DNA from: Mantamonas sphyraenae
Lineage: Eukaryota > CRuMs > Mantamonadidae
Direction of reading: 5' to 3'
Length of the DNA stretch: 64,000 bases
NCBI GenBank assembly: GCA_026936335.1
Contig: JAPMXV010000032.1
Location: forward strand, 124,001 to 188,000
The notes under the pieces were generated by a model. That model made no database searches, was not told the DNA's origin, and was given only the letters and a program-made list of their open reading frames with translations. Positions 44,501 through 56,519 of this stretch are shown here, piece by piece. Each line of letters opens with the position of its first letter. Positions within the stretch are counted from its first letter, which is position 1. A program made the position numbers and the translations under genes.

Positions 44501-44972
44501 CGACGACGTGCTGGACGAGGACGAGGATGAACTGGGCGAACCAGACATGGACGACAAGTTGCTGGAGAAGGCCATGATGGACAGCGAGGACGAAGACGAG
44601 TCGGACGACGGCTTTGATATGATGGATGATCCGGGCTTTGAGTTTGATGACGACGAAGATGACGACGACGCAGGGCCTGCACGCAAGAAGAGCAAGAAGC
44701 AGCAGTTTAGCAGTGCATTTGCTCCGCTGAGTGACTTTGAGGAGCTGCTGGATCGCAAGCTGCTGGATGATGGCGGCTTGGGTAAGGGCAAGGGCAAAGG
44801 GAAGGGCAAGAAGGGCAGCGGGTTTTCATTTGGCCGCGACAGCTCGTCCTCGTCCTCATCCTCATCGTCCTCCAGCAAGCGTGGTGGACGACGTGGTGGT
44901 CGTGGCGGGCGAGGTGGCAAACGTGGAGGCGGGCGAGGACGTGGACGTGGAAAAGGAAAAGGACGGCGCTGA
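41503..44972 (+). CDS. CEBPZ: NOC1/CEBPZ (Mak21) 60S ribosome biogenesis factor, with one frame break
   Basis: The protein starts at ATG 41503 with a basic, acidic low-complexity N-terminus, then FWHEYTLPP, DKLAAMSLVVQSNPVKAL, and the CBF/Mak21 core (NKLGDNERKVAANVSYLLSQ, YRALYDMLI, ALFLSLLFKSMKAD). The C-terminal third is acidic, then Gly/Arg/Lys-rich, as in nucleolar proteins. The frame breaks at ~42814-42818: the first frame gives FYFED, the next LLKTRFLEYVKSLE. Adding one base restores a single 1,156-aa frame at a site where family members have ED-x-L-K. NOC1 forms a complex with NOC2 for early pre-60S assembly. No intron fits the gap. Confidence 0.88.
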
Positions 44973-45050
44973 AAGTGAGGGTGAAGACTGCACACACATA
45001 CACATACATTCTGGATGTGCTCCTCCTTCTGGCATCCCCATTTGTTTCTG

Positions 45051-47557
45051 TCATCCAGAGGCGTTGAGAAGAGCGTGTGCGTCGGCTTCGGCCATTCGGC
45101 GGGCAAAGTCCTCTTCGACTGCCTCGTGTTGTCGCTTTTGGATGATCCGATGGCGCTTCTTGGCCTTCTCCTCGTTCTTGGCAGTGAGTTTCTTCTGTTG
45201 CAGCTCGCGAAGGCGTTCGAGCTGGCGCACGTAGGTCATGCGCTCCTCGGCAGCCTCCAGTTCGGCAAACTTTTGCTCCTCCACCGTCTCCTTGTCGGCG
45301 CGCAGGAATTGGTTCTTGATCTGGATGGCCTTGCGCTCTTGGGCCAAGCGTCGTTCCTCTTCCCGTTTCTTCTTGCGCTTCTCCTCCAGCTTGTCGTGCA
45401 GGACGAGGGCGCGCTCTTCGCTTGCCTCGCGCACGACGCGTTCGGCGGCGCGCTTCTTCTGCACTTTTTGTATCCGCCTTTCCTTGCTTTCCTTGTGTGC
45501 TGCCTGCCTCCTACGCGCAATGTCCACCAGCTTGCGCTTGATCCGTTCCTCCTTCTCGTGTTTCTCGGCCAGAATCTCCTTGCGCTTCTCCTCGCGCAAA
45601 AACTCCTCTTGGCGCTGCTGCATGGCGAGTCGCTCGCGCACTTCAATGGTGCTCATTTCGGCCATGAGTCCTGTGCCGGGCGTCTCTGTGGGGTCCACAA
45701 TCACCACACGTTGTTTGGGCACTCGTTCGATGGCTCTGATCTGTCGGATCCGTTCCTCTCTCTGCTTCTGTTCAAATTCCTCCCGGATGCGCTTTTGCTC
45801 CTCCAAGCGTTTTCGCTGTGCAATGAGATCCGCCACCTGCGCTTTCTTGCTTTCAAGGATCTCCTTTTTGGCTGCGCGCACCTTGCCCCTCATTTGATCC
45901 TGCACCTCCTCCACAATCTTGCGGTTGTGTGCCTCCACTTTGGCATTCAGAGCCTTCTTTTCACGCTTAATTTCCTCCTTTTGCTTGCGCACCTCCTCCG
46001 CCACCTGCTTGTTCTCCTCCAGCTTGCGTTCGCGTGCCTTGGCGGCCTCTTCTGCCGCGCGTGCCATCTCCTGTTTCCTGGCCTCGATTTCCCGCTCCCT
46101 TTCCTCATCATCCATGGCTCGCATGCGTTGCTGCCACTCAAAGTACTCTGAGGCGTCGCGCAGGCCGGCCTCGTAGTTTTCAATGGCCTGCGCCTCCTCC
46201 AGCTGCTTCTTGCGAAACAGCGCATCCTCACGCAGGATGGCTGCCGTGGTCATTTTGATTTCCACCTTTTCCTCCTGTCCGTCAAAGTCGGGCATCGGGG
46301 TGGCTTTGGGACCATCAAAGTCGAGTTCGGCCTCCAGGCGCTGTGTGGCTTCTTCTTCCAGCTTCTCCATGTTGCTGGGCCGCTTGTGTGTGGACAGGTC
46401 GAACTCGTCCTCTTTGCTGTACTTGAGGGCCACCCGGCGGTGGTTGTCGCGTTTGGCCTGCTCCACGGCGCGGATGGTTGCGTCGTTGGCCACGTACGTC
46501 GTCTCTGGAATCGGGTTTGCTTTCGTTTCAATGGCAATGGCCTCTGGTTCCGGCACCAGCGTGAACTTGGGTTCCGTCAGTTTGAATGGTTTCGCAACGG
46601 TCGCCTTCTTCTTTTTGCCCTTGGCCTTGTCGCGCTTGGTGACGGTTTCGTACGTCTCTTGCTTCATCTTTAGCTCGTCGCCTGTGCCACCACGAGGTAA
46701 GGACATGAGAGCATCGTGTGCAACCATGCGTATGATGGGTTGAATGCGCGTGTGAGTGGTCAAACGAGATGGATGTGCGTTGTGTGGAGGGTGGGGCGAG
46801 TGAGAGCGCGGATTGGTTTGCGGGCCGCGGGTCGGGCGTACCTTCAACGCGCTCCTTGATGTATGCAAGGAGGGTATCCGCTTGGTTCTGGTGGCTGAGA
46901 AGGCCTGCAATGACGACGTCGTCGATGTGGTGTTCGTCGTAAAGGGCGATCCATTCGTGGCGCACCCATTTGCGCAACTTCTTGGCGTTGAACAGGAACG
47001 TTACGAAATCTCGGGACTTGATGGCCGGCTCGGCAAGGAGGAAGGCCTTGAAGTCGGCCCAGCCGAGGTTCTCGAGCTGGTGGACAGCCAAGTAGAGCCA
47101 CAGACGGTAGAGGTCACGGTCAGTTCGCAGTACGGAGCCGCTATAGTTGTAGTAGAAGCTGCTAAGAAAGACCTGAGGAGGAGCGTGGCGGGGGCAAGGC
47201 GAGTGAGCCAGTGTGGGTGTGCGACCGGACAGAGGGAGATGAAATCACAGGTGGGGCCACAGTGGAGTGGGAGAGAGCACATGGACAACATACCTCAATC
47301 ATTTTTCGGTAGCGCTTGAGACCGTAGACGCAGGTGTGGAGAAACTGGACGAGTTGGTCGTCTGCCAGTTCGTCTGCGTGTTTCCGAAGGTAGTCCTCGC
47401 AGTGGGCATCGATGCTCATGGTGAGGGCATTGTGTGTATTGTACATGGTGAGGATGTGGCGAGAGATGTCTGCAGGCTGCATGCCCACGCGGTCAAAGAG
47501 GGAGCCTTCGCCACTCATCCGCTCTTTGAGGATTTGGTTTTGGCAGAGCCAGCGCAT
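45051..47557 (-). CDS. CFAP99: CFAP99-like cilia and flagella-associated protein
   Basis: Exons 47557-47294, 47172-46842 and 46681-45051 (phases 0 and 1) encode about 741 aa. The N-terminal ~195 residues form a helical domain (ISRHILTMYNTHNALTM, LYRLWLYLAVHQLENLGW, FVTFLFNAKKLRKW). The rest is coiled coil rich in Glu, Arg and Lys. The segment MTTAAILREDALFRKKQ with WQQRMRAMDDEERE matches the CFAP99 pattern. A ciliary microtubule role is known only from proteomics of the family. The first exon has two in-frame starts; I use ATG 47557. The stop is 78 bp from the convergent NOC1 stop. Confidence 0.72.
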
Positions 47558-47614
47558 ACTTCAAAGACGCGGTTGCAATCACTGCTTGCTGGCAGGTGGC
47601 AGCCACTGCAAAGG

Positions 47615-48655
47615 CTACTGGGTCTCCATCATGGCCTCCAGCTTGCTGAGGTGCTCTTTGGCCGCTTTGGACAGAAAGTGCGAGTCGCCGAGCTCCTTCC
47701 TGTAGCTGTTGAATGTGCGCTGCACAATGGGCAGGGCATCGGAAAGAATGTCGATGTTGATGGCGCGTGGGATCTCTGTCATGGTGCGTTCCTGCTGCAT
47801 CTGAAAGATCTGCTGCTCCAAGGGGCTTCGCTCACGTTTCGGACTTCCACGACTGCAGCGAGCAGCGAGCAGCGAGCAGCCAGCACCGGTGTCAGTGGCC
47901 AACGTGGAGCAAGATCAAGATGTGTGTGGGAGGGTGAAAGGTGGGCTGATGGGGGACTTCGCCCCCCTGGGGTGGGGGTGGGGGGTGGTGAAGGGTTGGA
48001 AGAGGAAGCACTTGTACGGTGGTGGGCAGCGGCCAGAAACGCACCTTTTGCCGGTGGAGCTAGAGGTGAGCGAGGAAGACGATGTCAAACCCTCTGCACG
48101 AGCAGCGCGCTTGAATGACTTTTTGCGCACGAGGATGCTCATGTCGGATTCGGTGCGCTTCATGCGGCCTTCCTGGCGGAAGGAAACGGTGCGCTTTGGG
48201 CCCTTGCTGGGCTTGCGGCGAAGCGCCGAGCGCGACTGCTTGCGGTCGCCTTCCTGCAAACGTGTGCGCATTGGAGAGCGCGAAGGGGACCGCCTAGCCT
48301 GACTGCCCTCATCGCCGCTGCTGCGTGCCCCTTCGTCCGAGGAGCGGTCGTCGTCCTCCTCAGGGACGTGCATCTCGACCACAAGCTCTGCGCCCAGATC
48401 CAGATCGCTCAGCTTGGCGTCCAGGGTCTGTTGCTCCTGTGTCTGTGAGTTGTCCTCCTCCAAAGCAGCCATTTCGGGCTTGGAAGGAGTGGCTCCTGTG
48501 GTTTCCCCGTTGTTGTTGTCCACGTCGTCGTCGTCGAGGGCAAAGGCCTCGACTTCCACGACTTCGGTCGACTCTGCTGTCAACTGGTCCCAGTCAGACG
48601 AGTCTGTGGGCTCGTCTGCTGTGTCCTGTGCCTTCAGCCGAGCCACTTGTGACAT
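47615..48655 (-). CDS. Unrecognised phospho-rich protein with a possible PP1-docking motif
   Basis: Exons 48655-48045 and 47852-47615 (intron 48044-47853, phase 2) encode about 282 aa. The first exon is acidic (DDDDVDNNN) then Ser/Arg-rich (SRSPMRTRL). It includes KRTVSFRQEG, which fits the RVxF docking pattern for protein phosphatase 1. The second exon ends with a helical segment (PRAINIDILSDALPIVQRTF, KELGDSHFLSKAAKEHL). I do not recognise a family; a PP1 regulatory role is a guess. The intron carries a (GAGCAGC)n-like repeat near its acceptor. Divergent to the cystathionine gamma-lyase gene. Confidence 0.65.
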
Positions 48656-48768
48656 GGCGCGGCAGGCAAGGTTGAAAAGGCTGGAGTGGTGGTCTGCGTT
48701 GGGTCGTCCACCGCATCGCAACAACCCATTGAGGACAGCAGAAGAAAGCAAGACAGAAAAGACACGAT

Positions 48769-50334
48769 ATGAGCAGCAGTGACAGCACGTTTGACGCAAA
48801 GGCCGTGAAGGAATCGTTCCTCAAGCTTAAGGAGGAGTGCCAGCCCTCGTTCAAGGGCTTCAACACGGATTGCATCCACGCAGGCCAGAAGCCCGATTCG
48901 GTGACCGGCGCCGTCATCCCCAACCTGGCTCTGACCACCACATTTGCCCAGTCGTCGCCTGGTGTGCACTCTGTATGTTGACGCCTTGCCAGCTGCCAGC
49001 CGGAATGTGCCGCTTGACGTTTCGGCACTTCACGTGTACACGGCACGAAACAGCAACTACACGACACACGCGTCCGCGCAGTCTGTGCGCGTGTGTGGAG
49101 CACGAAATTTCCGTTGGTTTGCATGCGCACGGCCCATCATGTGGTCGTGCACGGGTCAGGAAAAGAGGACCAGTCCGCCTTTGCCCAAAAAAAAACACCC
49201 TCTCGCGTCCGGACGCCAGGAAAAAGGGCCCCGGCAGTGCAACGAGAAGCTGAACTGACACACGGGCGCGTCCCCACGTTTGGTGACACGCACACACATG
49301 GATAGGGCTACGAGTACCAGCGCTCGGGCAACCCCACGCGTGACACGCTGGAGGCCAACCTGGCCAAGCTGGAAAACGCCAAGCACTGCATGACGTTCAG
49401 CTGTGGTCTGGCAGCAACGACGACGATTGTGAGCACGCTGTCCAAGGGGGACCACGTGATTGTGGTCGACGATGTGTACGGCGGCACCAACCGTCTGTTC
49501 CGCAAGGTGCTCACCCGCTTTGGGCTGGACTTTGACTTTGTGGACATGAACGACGAGGAGGCCCTGGAGGCGGCGTTCACGGAGAACACCAAGCTGCTGT
49601 GGCTGGAGACGCCCACCAACCCGACGCTGACGATCACCGATGTCAGCAAGGTGGCCGAGATTGCACATGCCCACAACGCCGTGCTGGTGGTGGACAACAC
49701 GTTCATGTCGCCGTACTTCCAGCACCCGCTGGACCTGGGCGCGGACATTGTGATGCACTCGATCACCAAGTACATCAACGGCCACTCGGACGTGGTCATG
49801 GGCTGCTGCATGACCAACGACGACCAGTTGCACGAGAGCATTCGCTTCTTGCAGAATGCCATGGGCGCCGTGCCCTCGCCCTTTGACTGCTACCAGGTGC
49901 TGCGCAGCACCAAGACGCTTGCTGTGCGCATGCGTGCTCACGAGAGCAACGCCTTTGCCGTGGCCAACTTCCTGGAGGCTCACGACAAGGTGGAAAAGGT
50001 GTCGTACCCGGGTCTGGAGTCGCACCCGCAGCACGCCATCGCCAAGAAGCAGATGAGCGGCTTTGGTGGCATGATTACCTTTTGGATCAAGGGTGACATC
50101 GAGGCAGCACGCACCTTTTTGGAGAACGTCAAGCTGTTTACGCTCGCCGAGTCGCTCGGAGGTGTGGAGAGCCTCTGCGAGCACCCGGCCATCATGACCC
50201 ACGCGTCCGTGCCTGCTGAGCAGCGCGCCAAGCTGGGCATCGATGACCAGCTCATTCGTCTGTCTGTGGGCATTGAGGAGGAGGCCGATCTGCTGGCCGA
50301 CCTGGAGAACGCCCTGGAGCAGGTGAGCCTGTGA
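48769..50334 (+). CDS. CTH: Cystathionine gamma-lyase (PLP enzyme)
   Basis: Exons 48769-48972 and 49306-50334 (333-nt intron, phase 0) encode 410 aa, the family length. Motifs of the Cys/Met-metabolism PLP family: FNTDCIHAGQKPDSVTGAV, IPNLALTTTFAQ, EYQRSGNPTRDTLEA, CGLAATTTI and the PLP lysine near residue 222 in SITKYINGHSDVVMG. C-terminal VESLCEHPAIMTHASVP and IRLSVGIE are also typical. The enzyme splits cystathionine to cysteine, 2-oxobutyrate and ammonia in the cytosol. Related lyases and synthases share these motifs, so the exact reaction rests on overall similarity. Confidence 0.92.
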
Positions 50335-50438
50335 GGAGCCCAGCAGCCCGAACACAAGAATGGATGGTGACTGTTTGCCGATTTTTGTTCTTGATGCTAC
50401 GCGAATGGAAAGCCCGTCGCTCCCCTGGTTGAAGTTTT

Positions 50439-52694
50439 TCACAGTTCCACCTCTAGTCCAAGGGACACGTTGAGTAGGGTCTGCCAGTTTTCTGCCGACA
50501 GAGTCTGCGTGGCCTTCCAGTAGACGGCAAAGGAGATGGCCAGCATGTACCAGAACCAGCCGTCGGTGTGTGTAAAAGCCAGACGATGGAGCTTGGGCAC
50601 GGAAATGGTGCCCTTGACCTTGAGGGCGGACAAGCGGTGGTCAAACACACGCACCAGGTAGACCTGCTGCACAAAGGCCAATGCGTGGGCGAGGGCAAGG
50701 GTGGCCATGATGATGGCCATGCGGATCCACAGCCACATCTGGATGGCGACCGGCTTGAGAGCACAGGTGAAGCCGAGCAGGCAGCTGCTGGCCGGGGTGA
50801 AGGACGACGTAGACACAAGGACGTCGAACAGCACGAGAAGAGGCACAACAATGGTGGCCACAAACTGGCTGAGGGCAGCAGAGCGGCTGAGCTGGAGCAG
50901 GCGGCGGAGTTCTTGTGCGCGAGAGTGGATTTCGTGATACTCGTTGGTGGCCGCCTCCTCGTCGTCGCCAAGCATGAGTCGCTGCACGCGTTGGGCCACC
51001 GAACGAGTCAGCGCAAGTCCCACGCCACTGTACAGAAAGACAACCGACACAAAGTGTGTGGCCAGCGTAATGAAAAAGTTTGCGCCCAAGCTCAGGTCCT
51101 CGTCGCTGCCGGCAATGTACATGGCAGCATAGTAGATCTCCTCAGCCACACTGGAGGCAAAGACAAAGCCACCGACCAGGGCGTCGTCCACGTCGGACAT
51201 GTTGCGTGCAATCTCCTCCAGAGTGAGCTTTGCCACGAGCCACATGAGACGCAGCACCACGTTGTACACCAGCGATGAGAGCACAGACGACACTTGGATG
51301 ATCAAATAGGCGGAAACTTGGCCCAAGAGCTCCAACTGGCTCAGGGCCACGATGTACAGGCACACGTAGCCGAAGCTGAGGTACAGCTCCTTGCGAGCGT
51401 GCATGAGGAGGGGCACGCCAGCAAGCACAATGAAGGCTGCGGGCAGTAGCAGATACCACCAGGGACTGAGCAGACGGAACTCCACCAGGGGCTCAAACAG
51501 CAACTGGGCCACAATAAACAGCGCAGACACAATCATCATCGTAATGGATTCGGGCGAGTACATGCTCTGATCCTTGGTGCTGGACGACAGCCTCCTGGCA
51601 TTGTCGCTAAACAGGGCACTGGCGGCCGCCCTGAGCGTGCCTGACGAGCGCCTGCGTGTGCTGCGGGCCTCGTTGGTGCGGCTCATGCTCGAGGCAACGT
51701 CTTGCACACCCTGCATGATGCCTCCCATGGCACTGGTGACCATGTTGCGCGTGGCGTCGTGGATATTGCCCGAAGCGTGCGTCAGGCGCAGGTAGAAGAC
51801 CACAGGCACGACGACGGTGGTGAGGACCAGCTGCACCACAAAGGCAGCCACGTTCCAGTCGCGAAAGGTGTCGCTTGTGGACACACCGCCCAGGATCACG
51901 GTCAGCACCTGCATGGTGGCGCTGATGAGACCCACAAGCACGGGGAGCACCAGTCTCTGGGTCATGCTTACAACCGTGGTTGGGTACACCATGGCAAAGG
52001 TCTCCACGGCAACATAGGGCGTCGCCACGCCGTACATGAGCACACGCCGTGCAATCTTGGCAACGTCCCATGCCGAACCGGCGTTGTCGGGGCCAAACAC
52101 AAACAGGACAACGCTCTGTGATGCCGGGTACGGCGTGCGGACGGGGCCGAAAACGGGAAAACGGTGGGTGTGAGGCTACGCGGCCCCTTGCTCCTTGTTG
52201 CTGGGCATCACAGGCACACTCACCAGAAGATCGACAAGAACCATGACGCCAATGAGGGATAACTCCTTGAGGGTAAACATGTAGCGCATCTGGTCGGCCT
52301 GCGGCTCCAGCATCTGCTTGCGCTGCGCCTGCATGGTCTTTTCGCGTAGCTCGGCACGCTCCTCGGCCTCGGTTTTGGCGGGGGCCTCCATGTCTGTTTG
52401 CGACTCGGACCATTCGATGTGGTCGGTAAAGGCACGAAAGTGAAGGCTGCGCATGTCCTTCGAGTTGGCCTCCTTTGGCGGTGCCGTCTTGACCGGTGTT
52501 TCGCACTCGGGGCAGCTTTGTTCAAATTCGTACAGGGCCACCGCACACAGGTCGCACACGACCTTATGCTGGCAGTCAATCAACATCACCAGCTCCTTCT
52601 GTGATTCGCCGCAGCTGGCACACGTGTTGCCCGTGGCATGCTCAGTGGCAACCGACATCAGCGTGGTCAACCCCACGCGCGGACGGAAGCACAT
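50439..52694 (-). CDS. RING-like zinc finger + polytopic membrane protein, unknown family
   Basis: Exons 52694-52224 and 52115-50439 (108-nt intron, phase 0) encode about 715 aa. Residues ~25-65 are a zinc domain with RING-HC spacing: CASCGESQ, LIDCQHKVVCDLC, CPECETPV. A coiled segment (RAELREKTMQAQRKQ) follows and then roughly ten or more hydrophobic helices, with the splice inside the first one (GVMVLVDLL joined to SVVLFVFG). A Ser/Arg-rich loop lies around residues 300-330. It may be a membrane-bound ubiquitin ligase, but I do not recognise the membrane part. The start could be 52694 or 52658. Divergent to the reductase gene with about 30 bp between starts. Confidence 0.75.
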
Positions 52695-52724
52695 CGACTG
52701 GACATCGGGAACAAGCAGAAAAGC

Positions 52725-54090
52725 ATGAGCAAGACAAACGAACAGTGGATTCTGAAGAGCAGGTGAGCTGCCATGCATGACTCGAGCCGGGTCCAGTGGA
52801 GCGCTGCGGGCACAGGGCGGGGATTTTAAGGAGACGTCGGCTGACATCCACTCGGACGGGACATTCACGCAGGCCCAAGGGCGCACCGACCACGGAAAAC
52901 TTTGAGGTGAAGGAAGTGGAGATCCCTGAGCTGCAGGACGGCGGTGAGTAGCGTTGCAGCGACTGCCCAGCGAGGCAGTGTTCCAGCCGAGCGACGGACA
53001 CACAAAAAATTCTGGCCGGAAGCAATCCATTCCGGCTAACGTTGTCATTTCCCCGTGCACAGAGTTCCTGGTCCAGGTGGAGTACATCAGCGTGGATCCG
53101 TATGTGCGTGGACGTCTGCGAGAGACAATCAACCCTCGGTATGCCAAGGTGCTGCAGATTGGAGACGTGATCATCGGCGGCGGCGTGGGCATCGTGGCGG
53201 AGTCCAAGTCGGAGACGTACCCCGAGGGCACGCGTGTGGTTCACTTTATGGGATGGCAGCGCTATGTCGTGCTGAATGAGTCGTCGCGTCCTGTGAAGCT
53301 GCCCGACTTTCCCGAGAACGTTCCTTCGTCGTACGCCTTGGGCATCTTGGGTATGCCTGGTTACACGGCTTACTTTGGCCTCACCGACGTCGCTTCTCTG
53401 CAGAAGGGCGACATTGTGGTGGTGAGTGCCGCCGCAGGCGCTGTGGGCTCCGTTGTGGTGCAGATTGCCAAGAAGCTCTATGACTGCACCGTCGTAGGCA
53501 TTGCAGGCTCGGATGAAAAGTGCTCGTACGTCACCGACGTCCTCGGTGCAGATGCATGCATCAACTACAAGACCAGCACGGTCAAAGACGGCAAGCTGAA
53601 GGCGGCGCTGGAGGAGGCCCTGCCCGACGGCTGGGACGTGTACTTTGACAACGTGGGTGGCCCCATCAGCGATACTCTCATGCCGATGATGCGTTTGCGC
53701 GCACGTATTGCCGTCTGCGGTGTGGTGTCCCAGTACAACAACACGGTTACCGGCACGGGAACCGCCGACGTCGACGACAAGAGCAACGACAATGACAGCA
53801 GCAGCAGCAGCAGCAGCAGCACCACTGGAGACGATGTTTCTGGTGCAAACTCGCTCTACCAGCCCCGCTTTGGTGGCCTCATTGTCACCAACCGCGCACG
53901 CATCCAGGGTTTCATTGTCTCGGACTACTTCCGTCGTCTCAGCGAGGCGGACAAGGTTCTGCAGAAGAATGTCCTCAGTGGCGATTTCAAGTACAGCGAA
54001 ACCGTGGCCGAAGGCTTCGAGTCTGTGCCGCAGGCGTTCATCGACCTCCTCGCTGGAGCAAACACGGGCAAGATGGTGGTGAAGCTCTGA
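52725..54090 (+). CDS. PTGR-type NADP-dependent MDR oxidoreductase
   Basis: Exons 52725-52762, 52873-52943 and 53063-54090 (phases 2 and 1) encode 378 aa. The spliced N-terminus MSKTNEQWILKSRPKGAP and IPELQDGEFLVQVEYISVDP is the prostaglandin reductase/zinc-free MDR signature. The NADP fold follows: VSAAAGAVGSVVVQIAKK, with GADACINYK and YFDNVGGPISD. The substrate end is DYFRRLSEAD and FESVPQAFIDLLAG. These enzymes reduce alpha,beta-unsaturated ketones or eicosanoids. A ~30-residue Asn/Asp/Ser run is inserted after GVVSQYN, inside the conserved core. No zinc-binding residues are seen. Confidence 0.9.
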
Positions 54091-54094
54091 GCCG

Positions 54095-56339
54095 TCATTT
54101 CAATCGATCGATTTCGTCCACAATGATCTCATCCGATTGCGAGAGTTCTTGGATCTTGTCATCTGATTGTGAGAGCTCTTGGATCAGGCCGAGGACGTGC
54201 ATCAGGCCCAGCTTGTCCCGTTTTTCCCACAGTTCTTTCGCCTTTTCGCTTGTTGGCGAAAGCTCGGGCACCGACGAACGAGGTGTCTGGGCAGTGTGTG
54301 TGGAGCTTTCGCTTGGTTGTTGGTTGACGCTGATCACCAGCGGAGTGGCCTGGGCCACAACCACCTCGTCGCCGCTCTTTTCCGCAGACACAAAGTCAAA
54401 CTCGACCTCGCTGCGGTCCTCCTCCGACGTATTTTCTTCCACAGACGGCTTCAAGTACTCGTGCATGACGAGTTTTGCCCGTGGCTGATCCGTGCTGTTC
54501 TTCTGTCTCCTGTTGCGCTTGCGCTGCTCCTCGATAAAATGGACCAGCTCTGGTGTTCCCGCCGCGGCTGCCCGCTTTGTGCGTGGGTTGTGAGCGTGCC
54601 CTCCACGCGACTTGGGTGTGGGTGTGGGTGTTTGTACATGGTTGCCACCTGACGACGTTCCTGGTCCGCTCGCAGGCGACCCCGAGCTGTCGGACGATCG
54701 CTCTGGCTTCTCAAGAACCAAAATCGTCTGCACCAGCTCCTGGTCAGCCGGCCCCTCATGCTCGCTCTCCTGAGATTCGGAAACACTGGGAGGCTGTGGC
54801 GTAAACACTTCCACTACGACATCCTGCTGCTGCTGTTGTTGGTCGTGCTGCGACGCCCTGCTCTCGGATGTCCCCTGATCCTGGCTGTTCTGGTCGCTTT
54901 TTTGCTTCTCTAGGCGTGCGTACTGCTGTCTGTCTCTACGAATGCGGTCGCGCAGCGCGTTTGCGCTCTGCAGCTCGTGCTTGCCTCTCCGATTCCCTCA
55001 AAGCCTCCTCCAGCTGCCTCGCCACCTTTTCCTCCTCAGTGTCATTTGCTCGTGCTTGAAGCATCTCCTTTCTGCGGCTGGCCATCTTCTTCTCTCTCTT
55101 CTTTCTGCTCCTTCGCCGCCTCTGCTGCTCCGCCTCGCTTCGTGTGCTGCGCTTGCCAATTTCAGGGCTGTGCGCATCCCCCAACTGCTTTTGCTTCGAC
55201 GCCATATCTCTCAACACCCTTCGGTTCTCCTCTCGCAGTTTCTGGTACCTTTCTGCATCCCATTCCAGCTCCTGCCGCTGCATTGCTCGCTGTGCACGCT
55301 CTGTGCTCACTCCGTCCTGCCAGTTGCCTTCGTCCTCTGTTATCTGTACTGCCTGAGACGCGAGTGGGTGTGCATCGACGCCTGTGTCTTCGTCTTCGCC
55401 TTCATCGTCCTCTTCTTCTTTGTCCTCGTCCTCTTCCCAGTCGTCTTCGTACTCGTCGTCCTCTTCCTCGTCGTCCAGCTTGAGCTCTTCCAGGTAGGAC
55501 TGCAACGCTTCTTGCAGGGCAGGATACTCAAGGATCTCCTGCACGCTGGGTCTGTCCTTGGGGTCCTGCTGGAGCATCCGGTCGATAAGCACCTGGACCT
55601 CGGGGTCGTACTCGCTTGGAGAGATGGTGTCGTACGTGCCCTGGATGATCTTGAGCACAATGGCAGGAAGATTGGGGGCATGGAACGCCGGCTTGAGGGT
55701 GCACAGCTCGTAGAGTAGGCAACCAAGCGCCCACACGTCAGACTCCTTTCCATACTCCTTGCCCTCACAGATTTCGGGCGAAAGGTTGTAAGGCGTGCCC
55801 AGAAACGTCTGGGCAAACTGTGAGGTGTCGGACAGGGTCTTGGCGATGCCAAAATCGCCCAGCTTGATGCGGTTTTGGCTGGTGATGAACACATTTGCAG
55901 TTTTCAGGTCACGATGAAGGATGTTCTGTGCATGCACATGCTCCAGTGCCAAACAGAGCTGGACAAACCAGTGAAGCACAATGCTTTGGGGGAACAGCTT
56001 GTTGTGCGTCTTTGCGGCGCCGACAAGGCCCGCGAGATCGCCCGCGTCGGCAAACTCCATCACAATACAAAGCAGACGGTCGTCTTCGTCGCCATCACTG
56101 CCCTCAGGCGACTCCGGTTCATGTACAAAGGTTTCCACGTAGCGTACGATGTTTGGGTGGTGCAGCTTCTCCAGCACGGTGGCCTCCTTTTCGGCCAGAG
56201 CGCGCTCGCCGTCGCCCATCAAGTCCACCTGCATCTTTTTCATGACCAGCAGCTTCGATTCGTCGCCCACTGCGTGAACCAATGATGCCACACCGTAGGT
56301 GCCTCGGCCCAACATGGCCACCTCCTTGTATCGGTACAT
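54095..56339 (-). CDS. NEK-like protein kinase with long charged tail (one frame break)
   Basis: ATG 56339 (MYRYKEVAMLGRGTYG) is chosen; an in-frame ATG at 56423 would add 28 residues unlike the family. Kinase motifs: VMKKMQ with the ATP-site Lys, HRDLKTANVFI, LGDFGIAKTL, GTPYNLSPEI, DVWALGCLLYEL. HRDLKT and the short N-terminus mark NEK kinases, known in mitosis and cilia. After residue ~290 the chain is acidic then basic coiled coil. As read, the frame ends at ~54936; losing one A near 54960-54962 joins it to a second frame (RDRIRRDRQQYARLEKQK), continuing to TGA at 54095-54097 for about 747 aa. The very end has a 9-residue direct repeat (QELSQSDDK, QELSQSDE). Confidence 0.85.
54124..54188 (-). 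repeat. Short direct repeat in the NEK-like kinase C-terminus
   Basis: Two copies of a ~27-nt unit encode QELSQSDDK and QELSQSDE near the stop, differing at a few third positions. Confidence 0.8.
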
Positions 56340-56519
56340 GGACAGGCTGCGGGGTTGTGTGTGTTTGCGCTGGCTTCGTCCGGGCCGTCGTGGAGCAAGG
56401 CACAAGCTGTGGCGACCGGACATGGCAGGGAGGCCCTATGCTGTACGCGTTCAGTGGGTGGGTGCTGCGAGAGACGGGCCAAGCAGCGCACGAGTGCTGC
56501 CAACGAAACCCTGAGAAGC

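Noticed and set aside
47853-47881. GAGCAGC-type short tandem repeat as a CRISPR-like or regulatory array
   Set aside because: Units are 7 nt with no spacers; it lies at an intron acceptor and acts as part of the pyrimidine tract on the coding strand.
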